Position numbers and translations under genes: made by a program. The notes beneath the pieces are model-generated. The model was given only the letters and a program-made list of their open reading frames with translations. It did no database searches and had not been told where the DNA came from. 64,000 nt of DNA from Amorphus orientalis (GTDB lineage Bacteria > Pseudomonadota > Alphaproteobacteria > Rhizobiales > Amorphaceae), in assembly GCF_030814015.1 (NCBI RefSeq), contig NZ_JAUSUL010000002.1, forward strand, positions 1,302,001 through 1,366,000. Reading direction: 5' to 3'. Below, one piece after another: positions 29,246 to 37,342 of the stretch; position 1 is the stretch's first letter, and each line of letters starts with the position of its first letter.

Positions 29246-30718
29246 ATGAGCGCTTCGCCTTCGACCCGCTCGACCATCATCGTCTGGTTCCGTGACGACT
29301 TGCGCCTTTCCGACAATCCCGCTCTCGCCGAGGCGGTCGGGACCGATTGCCCGGTGCTTCCTGTCTTCATTCAGGAAACCCGCCCCAAAACACTCCGACC
29401 GCTGGGCGGCGCCGCGAAATGGTGGCTGCACGGCTCTCTGAAAAAGCTGGGGCGGGATCTGGAGAAAGCGGGGTCACGCCTGGTTCTCCTAGACGGCGAT
29501 CCCTCCGAGTTGCTGCCTCGGCTCGCGGACGAGGCGGAGGCACAGGCCGTCTACTGGAACCGCCGCTATCATCCGAAGGCGTGCGCCGCCGATGCGCGGC
29601 TGAAGAGCGCTCTCAAGGAGCAGGGACTGGACGTCCAGAGTTTCAACGGGTCGCTGCTCGTCGAGCCCTGGGACGTGCAGACCGGGGAAGGCTCCTTCTA
29701 CCGCGTCTATTCACCGTTCGCGCGCGCTGCCCGCCAGATTCTCGATCCCGGCTCTCCGCTGCCCGCCCCGAAGAAGATCAATGCGCCGAAGCACTGGCCT
29801 GACGGATGCGCCCTAGATGATCTGAAGCTGCGCCCAACCAAACCGGACTGGGCCGGGGGGCTGCGCGAGACCTGGGCGCCCGGGGAAGCCGGCGCGCGCG
29901 AGCGCCTGGCGGCGTTCCTCGACGAGCGACTCCCCCGCTACAAGACCCACCGGGACAGTCCCGCGGACGAGGCCACGTCGGCGCTCTCCCCCCATCTGCG
30001 GTTCGGCGAGATCTCGCCGCGAACGGTCTGGTCCGCCTGTTCGGCGCGGGCCGAAGACACTGACGATTCCTCCCTTCGCGGCTCAGCCGAGAAATTCCAG
30101 AGCGAGCTTCTCTGGCGGGAGTTTGCCTACCACCTCCTCTACCACCTGCCGCCGCTGGAGGAGGGGAACGTCCAGTCGAAGTTCGACGACTTTCCCTGGG
30201 CAAAGACCGGCACGGCGCTCAGCGCGTGGAAGAAGGGTCGGACCGGCTATCCGATCGTGGACGCCGGGATGCGGCAGCTCTGGCAGACCGGTTGGCTGCA
30301 CAACCGGGTCCGGATGATCGTCGGCTCGTTCCTGACCAAGGACCTGCTCATCGACTGGCATGTCGGCGAGGACTGGTTCTGGGACACGCTCGTGGACGCC
30401 GACGCAGCGAACAATCCGGCAAGCTGGCAGTGGGTCGCCGGATCGGGCGCCGATGCCGCTCCCTATTTCCGCGTCTTCAATCCTGTCCTCCAGAGCAAGA
30501 AATTCGATCCGGACGGCACCTATCTCCGCACTTTCCTGCCGGAGCTCGCCGAGCTGCCGGACGAGCACATCCACGAACCCTGGAAAGCGCCGCCCGACAT
30601 CCTGAAGGCCGCCGGCGTGACCCTCGGAGAGACCTACCCCGAACCCGTCGTCGATCACGGAAGCGCCCGTAAGAAGGCGCTCGCCGCCTATGAAGAGATC
30701 AAGGGACAGGCCGCGTGA
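29246..30718 (+). CDS. phrB: Deoxyribodipyrimidine photolyase
   Basis: Light-driven repair of cyclobutane pyrimidine dimers in DNA using FAD and an antenna pigment. The 490-residue protein has the N-terminal antenna (Rossmann) domain starting IVWFRDDLRLSDNPAL and a C-terminal FAD domain with the class I signature (TGYPIVDAGMRQLW, NRVRMIVGSFLTKDL, DADAANNPASWQW). The ATG at 29246 with ACGGAG upstream is chosen over upstream in-frame codons because the promoter lies in between. First gene of a five-gene operon; the next start overlaps its stop codon (GTGA). Confidence 0.97.
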   Translation: MSASPSTRSTIIVWFRDDLRLSDNPALAEAVGTDCPVLPVFIQETRPKTLRPLGGAAKWWLHGSLKKLGRDLEKAGSRLVLLDGDPSELLPRLADEAEAQAVYWNRRYHPKACAADARLKSALKEQGLDVQSFNGSLLVEPWDVQTGEGSFYRVYSPFARAARQILDPGSPLPAPKKINAPKHWPDGCALDDLKLRPTKPDWAGGLRETWAPGEAGARERLAAFLDERLPRYKTHRDSPADEATSALSPHLRFGEISPRTVWSACSARAEDTDDSSLRGSAEKFQSELLWREFAYHLLYHLPPLEEGNVQSKFDDFPWAKTGTALSAWKKGRTGYPIVDAGMRQLWQTGWLHNRVRMIVGSFLTKDLLIDWHVGEDWFWDTLVDADAANNPASWQWVAGSGADAAPYFRVFNPVLQSKKFDPDGTYLRTFLPELAELPDEHIHEPWKAPPDILKAAGVTLGETYPEPVVDHGSARKKALAAYEEIKGQAA

Positions 30719-32052
30719 ACATTTCCATCAAAGACCCGCAGGCCGCCCGGATTGCCGTTATCGGTGCGGGCATTTCCGGTAATTCCGCCGCCTGGGCCCT
30801 GTGCGACCGGCACGACGTGGTGCTCTATGAGGCCGAAGGCCGGCCGGGCGGCCATTCCGCCACGGTCGACGTCGACTATGACGGGCGCACGATCCCCGTC
30901 GACACCGGTTTCATCGTCTACAACGACCACAACTACCCGAACCTGGTCAGCCTGTTCGACGAGCTGGACGTCCCGTCCGAGCCCAGCAACATGAGTTTTG
31001 CCGTCTCCGCCCGCGGCGGAGCGATGGAGTGGTCGGGCAACTCGCTCGGCTCCATCTTCGCCTGCAAGCGCAATCTGGTCTCGCCGCGTTTTCTGAGGAT
31101 GCTGCGCGACATCCTGCGCTTCAACGCCGGCGCGCGCGCCGATCTCGCCGAGGGCATCGCAGAGGACATCACGCTCGCGGAGTATCTGGCCGAGCGCCGG
31201 TTCGCGCCTTCGTTCGCCGCCGACTATCTGGTCCCGATGGGGGCGGCGATCTGGTCGATGCCGGCCGACCGCATGCTCGACTTCCCCGCCTGCGCCCTCC
31301 TCGCCTTTTTCGACAATCACAGGCTCATTGACCGCGATCGTCCTGAGTGGCGGACGGTAAGCGGCGGCAGCCGGGTCTATGTTGATCGGATGCTCGACAA
31401 GATCAGGCGGCGCGGTGAAGTCCGGCTGGCGACGCCGGTCGCCCGGATCGAGCGCGATCGGGACGGCGCAACCGTGATCGACCGCGCGGGCAACCGGGAT
31501 AGGTTCGACCATGTTGTCATCGCGGCCCATTCCGATCAGGCGCTTTCCATGCTCGCCGAGCCGAGCGCCGCGGAACGCGACCTGCTCGGCGCCATCGGAT
31601 ACCGGGAGAACACAGTCTATCTCCATCGCGACCGGCGCCTGATGCCGAAGCGCGAAGCCGTGTGGTCGTCCTGGAACTATCTGAGCTGGCCGAGCACCAA
31701 CCCGAGCGAGGGCGTTGCCGTCAGCTACTGGATGAACCGGCTGCAGAACATCGACCGGTCCTGCCCGCTGTTCGTGACCCTCAATCCGCCCTTCGCCCCC
31801 GAGCCGGACCTCACCTTCGGCACCTATTCCTACAGCCACCCGCAATATGATCGCGCGGCCCTTGCCGCACAGGCATGCCTGCCCTCTCTGCAGGGCAGGC
31901 AGCGCACGTGGTATGCCGGGGCCTGGTGCGGCTATGGCTTTCACGAGGATGGCCTGTCTGCCGGGATTGCAGCGGCCGAAGCTCTTGGCGGATCGGTGCC
32001 CTGGCGCACGGAACGGATATCGGATCCGGTGTTCCTTGAGGCGGCGGAATGA
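30715..32052 (+). CDS. FAD-dependent amine-oxidase-like protein, possible fatty-acid desaturase (UfaD-type)
   Basis: A 445-residue flavoprotein of the NAD/FAD-binding amine oxidase family. The dinucleotide-binding motif VIGAGISGNSAAWAL is at residues 14-28, followed by RPGGHSATV. Family members beside photolyase, DUF1365 and Cfa genes occur widely; one such flavoprotein (UfaD) in Rhodobacter sphaeroides desaturates a methylated fatty acid in furan fatty acid synthesis. Assigning that role here is inference from context. Starts at a GTG overlapping the photolyase stop, and its stop overlaps the next ATG, so translation is coupled. Confidence 0.85.
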   Translation: MNISIKDPQAARIAVIGAGISGNSAAWALCDRHDVVLYEAEGRPGGHSATVDVDYDGRTIPVDTGFIVYNDHNYPNLVSLFDELDVPSEPSNMSFAVSARGGAMEWSGNSLGSIFACKRNLVSPRFLRMLRDILRFNAGARADLAEGIAEDITLAEYLAERRFAPSFAADYLVPMGAAIWSMPADRMLDFPACALLAFFDNHRLIDRDRPEWRTVSGGSRVYVDRMLDKIRRRGEVRLATPVARIERDRDGATVIDRAGNRDRFDHVVIAAHSDQALSMLAEPSAAERDLLGAIGYRENTVYLHRDRRLMPKREAVWSSWNYLSWPSTNPSEGVAVSYWMNRLQNIDRSCPLFVTLNPPFAPEPDLTFGTYSYSHPQYDRAALAAQACLPSLQGRQRTWYAGAWCGYGFHEDGLSAGIAAAEALGGSVPWRTERISDPVFLEAAE

Positions 32053-32921
32053 CGAAGCGGACACCAACGACGGTTGCGGCCAATGGCGCTCCGCCCGACA
32101 CGGCCTTCAGCTTGTTCGTCGGCTCGGTCATGCACGCCCGGCTGAAGCCGGTCGGCCACCGTTTCACCTACCGGGTGTTCTCCGTTCTCGCCGACCTCGA
32201 CCGTCTCGGGGAGGCGCGCAGGCTGTCGCCCCTCTTCGCGGTCAACCGCTTCGCGCCGATCTCGCTTCACGAGAGGGATCACGGCCCGGGCGATGGCTCT
32301 CCGCTGCGCCCCCATGTCGACCGCCTGCTCGCCGAGGCGGGTGTGGCCCGTCCCGACCGGGTGCTGATGCTGAGCTACCCGCGCATCCTCGGCTACGTGT
32401 TCGATCCGATCACCGTCTATTTCGCCTATCGGGGCGACGAGCTCGCCGCGCTGCTCTACGAAGTGCGCAACACGTTCGGCGAGCGGCACACTTACGTCGC
32501 TCCGGTCCGCGACGGTGAAGCGACCGCCGCCGGCATCGTTCAGCAGGCGGACAAGGCGTTCTACGTGTCCCCATTCATGCCGATGGACGAGACCTATCGC
32601 TTCCACATCCTGCCGCCGGGGCATGCCGTGCGGCTGCGGATCATGGAGCGCGACCGGGACGGCCCGACGCTCTCCGCCACCTTCGTCGGCGAACACCGGC
32701 CGGCCACCCGGCGGAGCCTCGCCCATGCGTTCGCCACCATCCCGCTGATGACCTTCAAGGTGATCGCCGGCATCCACTACGAGGCGCTCCGGCTCTGGTG
32801 GAAGCGCGTGCCGCTGGTACCGCGCGTGCGGCCGGACGGGAAGAGCCGCGCCACCCACACCTCGCCTGCGGATGTGACACTGCAGTCGCCGCCATCGGTC
32901 CCGTCATCTTCCTCGGGATAA
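32049..32921 (+). CDS. DUF1365 family protein
   Basis: A 290-residue member of the DUF1365 family, recognised by the N-terminal SVMHARLKPVGHRFTYRVF, by FDPITVYFAY and by KAFYVSPFM. Function is not established; the family is almost always encoded between an amine-oxidase-like flavoprotein and a Cfa-like methyltransferase, as here, so it probably acts on membrane lipids with them. No signal peptide seen. Its ATG overlaps the previous stop (ATGA). Confidence 0.9.
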   Translation: MTKRTPTTVAANGAPPDTAFSLFVGSVMHARLKPVGHRFTYRVFSVLADLDRLGEARRLSPLFAVNRFAPISLHERDHGPGDGSPLRPHVDRLLAEAGVARPDRVLMLSYPRILGYVFDPITVYFAYRGDELAALLYEVRNTFGERHTYVAPVRDGEATAAGIVQQADKAFYVSPFMPMDETYRFHILPPGHAVRLRIMERDRDGPTLSATFVGEHRPATRRSLAHAFATIPLMTFKVIAGIHYEALRLWWKRVPLVPRVRPDGKSRATHTSPADVTLQSPPSVPSSSSG

Positions 32922-32973
32922 CCTGCCTCATTCGGCCACCCGGCCACTTGACCGAACCGGGAAAGTCCACACC

Positions 32974-34212
32974 ATGACGATCGCTATGTCCGAACCGATC
33001 CTTCTCAATCAGGTCAATCTCGCGACCGCCCTGCGCAACATTCCGCTCGTCGCCAAGCGGGGGTTTGCGCTTGCGCTGAAGCTGCAGAAGGGCTCGTTGA
33101 CGGTCACGGTGCCGGACGGCCGCACGTTCCAGGTCAGGGCCGGAGAGCCGGGGCCTGCCGCTGAATGCACCATCCACGACTGGCGCTTCGTGCGGCGCCT
33201 GCTCCAGTCCGGTGACATCGGCGTCGCCGAGGCGTTCATGGCGGGCGAATGGTCGAGCCCCGACCCCACGGAATTCCTGGAGCTGTTCGCCGCCAACCGG
33301 GCCGCCGTCGGGCGCGCGCTCGCCGGTCATCCCCTCGCCCGGGCCGCATTGTCCGTGCGGCACTGGCTCAACCGCAACACCCGGTCGGGTGCAAAGCGCA
33401 ACATCGCCGCCCACTATGATCTCGGCAACGCCTTCTACGAGGCGTGGCTGGATCCCTCCATGACCTACTCCTCCGCCTATTACGGCGCCGGCGCCAACGA
33501 TCTGGAGAGCGCCCAGCGGGACAAATACCGCGAACTCGCGCGCCGGACCGGCCTCAGCCCGGATCACCACGTCCTTGAGGTCGGGTGCGGCTGGGGTGGA
33601 TTTGCCGAGTATGCCGCTCGCGAGATCGGCTGCCGGGTGACGGCGATCACGATCAGCCAGGCCCAGCACGACTATGCCACCCGCCGGATCGCGGACGCCG
33701 GGCTCTCCGACAAGGTGTCCGTGCAACTCACGGATTACCGGGACCTTGACGGCAAGTTCGACCGGATCGTTTCCATCGAGATGTTCGAGGCCGTCGGCGA
33801 GAGCTACTGGCCGGGCTATTTCCGGATGCTGCACGACCGGTTGCGCGAGGGCGGAAAGGCCGGGCTTCAGATCATCACCATCGAGGACGAGAGCTTCGAT
33901 ACCTACCGGCGTGGCCCGGACTTCATCCAGCGCTACATATTCCCGGGCGGCATGCTGCCGCCGCCGAGCGGCGTCGCAAAGCTCGGCAGCGAAAGCGGCC
34001 TCTCGCTTGCCCACGAAATCGGCTTCGGACGCGACTATGCCCGCACGCTCGCGGAATGGCGGGGACGCTTCCGCGAGGCATGGCCGCGGCTCGTTTCGCT
34101 CGGCTTCGACGAGCGGTTCCGCCGGATGTGGGAATTCTACCTGCACTATTGCGAGGCAGGCTTCCGCGCCGGCTCCATCGACGTGAAGCAGTTCGTCTTC
34201 GCGCGCCCGTGA
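32974..34212 (+). CDS. Cfa-like SAM-dependent fatty-acid methyltransferase, atypical active site
   Basis: A 412-residue protein of the cyclopropane-fatty-acyl-phospholipid synthase family, acting on unsaturated acyl chains of phospholipids. The SAM site VLEVGCGWGG is at 200-209. Compared with E. coli Cfa as I recall it, the YSC motif reads YSS (Ser167), the bicarbonate-ligand His266 region LHTIG reads IITIE (Ile301), and MFEHVG reads MFEAVG, while the glutamate (Glu272) is kept. This suggests a methylase such as UfaM rather than a true cyclopropane synthase. It follows the DUF1365 gene by 52 bases and overlaps the MFS gene. Confidence 0.85.
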   Translation: MTIAMSEPILLNQVNLATALRNIPLVAKRGFALALKLQKGSLTVTVPDGRTFQVRAGEPGPAAECTIHDWRFVRRLLQSGDIGVAEAFMAGEWSSPDPTEFLELFAANRAAVGRALAGHPLARAALSVRHWLNRNTRSGAKRNIAAHYDLGNAFYEAWLDPSMTYSSAYYGAGANDLESAQRDKYRELARRTGLSPDHHVLEVGCGWGGFAEYAAREIGCRVTAITISQAQHDYATRRIADAGLSDKVSVQLTDYRDLDGKFDRIVSIEMFEAVGESYWPGYFRMLHDRLREGGKAGLQIITIEDESFDTYRRGPDFIQRYIFPGGMLPPPSGVAKLGSESGLSLAHEIGFGRDYARTLAEWRGRFREAWPRLVSLGFDERFRRMWEFYLHYCEAGFRAGSIDVKQFVFARP

Positions 34213-35534
34213 GCAGCGCCCCGAAGTCACGCGACAGCGGGATCCTGTCGGTCATCCTCTACGCGCTCCCCGCGCTGCCTCTGGCCACGCTCCAGTTCCC
34301 GCTCTTCATCCTGGTCCCTACCTATTATTCGGAGGGGCTCGGACTGCCGCTCGCGGCGGTGGGCGCCGCGCTGCTGGCGGTCCGACTGTTCGACGCGGTC
34401 TCCGATCCCGTGGTCGGCGTGCTGGCCGACCGCTGGCAGCCCCGGTTCGGCCGCCGCCGGCTGTGGCTTCTGGCATCAGCCCCCCTCACCGCACTGACCA
34501 GCTACATGCTGTTCGTGCCGGGCGACAGCGCCTCCATCGCCTATCTGCTCACGTGGGGCATTCTGGCATCGATTGCGAGCACGGCGTCCCTCGTTCCCTT
34601 CAACGCCTGGGGCGCCGAGCTCTCGACGGACTATCACGGCCGCAGCCGGATCGCCGGCGCCCGCGAAGGCCTGATCGTCACCGGCACGCTGCTGGCGGCC
34701 GGCGTACCGGCCATCCTGGCACAAAACGATATCGGCCTCGCCCTCTCCTGGATCGCACTGACTGTTGTTCTGCTTCTCCCGACGACCGCGATCGCGGCGG
34801 TCCTGTTCGTGCCCGAGCCCAAAGACCGCTCGAAGCAGCGGGTCCGGCTGCGCGAGGGTCTTGGACACATCCGTCGCAACCGCCCTTTTCTGCGCCTGAT
34901 CGCCGCCTTCGCGATCAACGGCCTCGCCAACGGATTCCCGGCCACCCTGTTCCTGTTCTTCGTCGGCCGCGTGCTCGCCACGCCCGAATGGCAGGGCGGA
35001 CTGCTGTTTCTCTATTTCCTGTGCGGGATCGCCGGCATCCCCCTTTGGCTGGCCGCCAGTCGGCGCCTCGGCAAGCACCGCGCCTGGTCGTTCGCCATGA
35101 TCGGGGCGTGCGCGGTCTTCGCCTTCGTCCCGGCGCTGGGGCCCGGGGACCTGACGGCCTTCATCATCATCTGCGTGCTCACCGGATTTGCGGTCGGCGC
35201 CGATCTGGTCCTGCCGGCCTCCATTCAGGCCGACGTCGTCGACCTCGATACCGCCTCCTCCGGAACCCAGCGCACAGCGCTCTATTTCGCGCTCTGGGGG
35301 CTCGCGACCAAGGTCGCTCTCGCCGCCGCGGTCGGCATCGCCTTCCCGCTCCTGCAGGCGTTCGGCTTCCAGCCGGACGACAAGTCCGCGACCGACGGCC
35401 TGTTTGCCCTTGCCGTCCTCTACGCCTGGGTTCCGGTTGCCCTCAAGCTCGGGGCGATTGCACTGATGTGGCGCTTTCCGCTCGACCAGAAAGAGCAGGA
35501 GCGCCTGGCCCGACAGATCGACGCCAACAGCTGA
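34209..35534 (+). CDS. MFS transporter, GPH (sugar:cation symporter-like) family
   Basis: A 441-residue carrier with about 12 hydrophobic helices. The motif DAVSDPVVGVLADRWQPRFGRRR, seen near residues 60-82 in parts, is typical of the GPH (MelB-like) branch. A GTG at 34209 overlapping the Cfa stop (GTGA) is the most likely start. Such a carrier is also part of the singlet-oxygen regulon of Rhodobacter as I recall; its substrate is not known, and a lipid or glycoside are both possible. Last gene of the photolyase operon. Confidence 0.85.
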   Translation: MSSAPKSRDSGILSVILYALPALPLATLQFPLFILVPTYYSEGLGLPLAAVGAALLAVRLFDAVSDPVVGVLADRWQPRFGRRRLWLLASAPLTALTSYMLFVPGDSASIAYLLTWGILASIASTASLVPFNAWGAELSTDYHGRSRIAGAREGLIVTGTLLAAGVPAILAQNDIGLALSWIALTVVLLLPTTAIAAVLFVPEPKDRSKQRVRLREGLGHIRRNRPFLRLIAAFAINGLANGFPATLFLFFVGRVLATPEWQGGLLFLYFLCGIAGIPLWLAASRRLGKHRAWSFAMIGACAVFAFVPALGPGDLTAFIIICVLTGFAVGADLVLPASIQADVVDLDTASSGTQRTALYFALWGLATKVALAAAVGIAFPLLQAFGFQPDDKSATDGLFALAVLYAWVPVALKLGAIALMWRFPLDQKEQERLARQIDANS

Positions 35535-35586
35535 CCTTCAGTCGAAAAAGCCGAGGCCGAGGGTCTGCGTGTCCCGACACTGCGGT

Positions 35587-36387
35587 CTAACCCGTGGCCT
35601 TGTCCTTGTTCCAGCCGGTGGCCCGGGCCAGCAGCGGGAAGAAGAGCCAGTACGGGAGCGCCCGCAGCAGCTTGAGCTGATAGGTGAACCGACGCGGGAA
35701 AGTGACCTCGAACCGGCCGGTTGCCAGCCCGGCGATCAGCCGGTCGGCCGCGTCGTCGACCTCCATCAGGAAGGGCATCGGGAACGGATTGTCGGCGGTG
35801 GCCGGCGTGTCCACGAAGCCTGGCGAAATCACCTGGATGGTCAGGCCGAGATGGTCGAAATCGAACTTGAGGGCTTCGGCGAGATTGAGCAATCCGGCCT
35901 TGCTGGCCCCATAGGCCGCCGAGGTAGGCAGGCCGGAGTAGCCGGCCACCGAGGCGACGATGGCGATCTGGCCCTTGCCGCGGCTCTTCATCGCATTCGC
36001 GGCCGGCACCAGCGCGTTGACCGTGCCCTTCAGGTTCACGTCGAAGGTCTTGGCGAAGGCGTCCCGGTCGAGCTCGTCACCCGAGACGGGGATGTAGACG
36101 CCCGCATTGAGGACGACCAGGGCAAGCGCGCCCAGCTCCGCCTCGATCCGCCCGACCAGCCCGTCCATCGCCTCGGCATCGGTCACGTCGCCTGCCATCG
36201 GCACGATCCTGCCGGGACCGGATACGCTCTCGGCCAGATCCTCGAGTTCCTCCTGCCGGCGCGCGGTGACGGCAACCGTGAAGCCTTGCGCCGCAAGCCG
36301 CGCCGCCACTGCCGCACCGATACCGGAACTTGCACCCGTCACCCACGCGACACCGTCATTCGGGGTCGCGACGAAGGGCTTTGCCAT
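35587..36387 (-). CDS. Short-chain dehydrogenase/reductase
   Basis: A 266-residue classical SDR with the NAD(P)-binding TGASSGIG at 17-24, NAGVYIP (NNAG-equivalent), the catalytic Ser-Tyr-Lys (Tyr near 155 in YGASK), and a hydrophobic C-terminal segment (about 238-255, YQLKLLRALPYWLFFPLLA) that may anchor it to the membrane. The substrate is unknown; membrane association fits a lipid-linked role. Cotranscribed behind the ChrR-like gene, 78 bases downstream. Confidence 0.88.
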   Translation of the reverse strand: MAKPFVATPNDGVAWVTGASSGIGAAVAARLAAQGFTVAVTARRQEELEDLAESVSGPGRIVPMAGDVTDAEAMDGLVGRIEAELGALALVVLNAGVYIPVSGDELDRDAFAKTFDVNLKGTVNALVPAANAMKSRGKGQIAIVASVAGYSGLPTSAAYGASKAGLLNLAEALKFDFDHLGLTIQVISPGFVDTPATADNPFPMPFLMEVDDAADRLIAGLATGRFEVTFPRRFTYQLKLLRALPYWLFFPLLARATGWNKDKATG

Positions 36388-36465
36388 GAGAGCCTCGCTT
36401 TGCCTGATCAGGCGGCCACTAGAGTGCTCACGCCTTCCTGTCGGGGTCGGCCGGATCGGCCGACC

Positions 36466-37155
36466 TCACTGACGGGTAAACGGCGCAAGCAGGCGTCCGA
36501 TCCGTCCGGTCAGGCGAAGGCCGGCATTTGTCACGACGAAGCCGATGCAGTCGCCGCCGGGATCTGCGACCGGACGGTGGTCGATCTCGTCGTCGGCGAT
36601 CGATATGTCTCCCGCCCCGTACCGGCTGGTCGTGTCGGTGAAGCTGCCGTGAAGGACCAGAGTCATCTCGGTTCCCCGGTGGGTGTGCGGCGGCAGGCCG
36701 TGGCCGGCCCGCAGGCAGAACAGGCTCGCGACGTACCCGTCCTCGGACCGCGCCTTCCATTCCCGGATCCCGGGCAGCCGTGTGCGCCACGGCACGTCGC
36801 TCAGCGAGCGACCGACATAACGCTCGATCGACGCGGGCAGTCCGGAAGGTCCGATCCCGGTCGGGAGCGCGACCGGCGAGCCCAGGGTGGCGTCCGGAGC
36901 CGGATCGGCATCGAGGGCGAAGATCGCATCGAGTTTGGCGTCGCGGCCGCGCGGCGCGACCGGGTCGAGCCGGTCGAGCACCTCTCCGCCGACTGTTTCC
37001 AGGCACGAAGCCCATCGCCGGCTTTCCGGATTGAGCTCAAGATGCGCCTCGACAAGCACCTGCACCGGAGGCGGAAGGCTTCCCGCGAGATATCCGGTCA
37101 GGAGTGTATCGAGCGTCGCCTCAGACGACGGAGTGTTGTCGGTCGCGGAAGCCAT
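36466..37155 (-). CDS. ChrR-like cupin protein with degenerate anti-sigma domain
   Basis: A 229-residue relative of ChrR, the zinc anti-sigma factor of RpoE in Rhodobacter. The C-terminal cupin domain keeps all four zinc ligands (His157, His159, Glu163, His193, with ChrR spacing). The N-terminal anti-sigma domain is recognisable (LLTGYLAGSL, then HLELNPES), but where ChrR has HxxxCxxC this protein has His38, Asn42 and Ser45, and no early His. It probably cannot bind zinc there. The start at 37155 is fixed by the promoter just upstream, which excludes the longer frame beginning at 37221. No rpoE gene is adjacent. Confidence 0.85.
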   Translation of the reverse strand: MASATDNTPSSEATLDTLLTGYLAGSLPPPVQVLVEAHLELNPESRRWASCLETVGGEVLDRLDPVAPRGRDAKLDAIFALDADPAPDATLGSPVALPTGIGPSGLPASIERYVGRSLSDVPWRTRLPGIREWKARSEDGYVASLFCLRAGHGLPPHTHRGTEMTLVLHGSFTDTTSRYGAGDISIADDEIDHRPVADPGGDCIGFVVTNAGLRLTGRIGRLLAPFTRQ

Positions 37156-37190
37156 TGTCCGTTCTGGCACCTTGGAGTGTGGGTCTATCG

Positions 37191-37220
37191 GCTTTACGTC
37201 GACACCGGGCGGTCGGATCA
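37191..37220 (-). promoter_or_regulatory. ECF11 sigma-E-type promoter of the chrR-like gene
   Basis: On the minus strand, TGATCC (37220-37215), an 18-base spacer and TAAAGC (37196-37191). It shares TGATCCGACC and CGTAA with the photolyase operon promoter. Start of transcription would be near 37184, about 29 bases before the ATG at 37155. Confidence 0.82.
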
Positions 37221-37342
37221 ATCACCTATACGAAAATTGCAGACCACCTGAGCGGCCTCCGGGGTCCGAGCGACCCGGATCGGTGTTGATGTGACACGGC
37301 GGTGTCGTTAGCTTGGCCGCTCATCAGCGCGAAAGCAATCTC

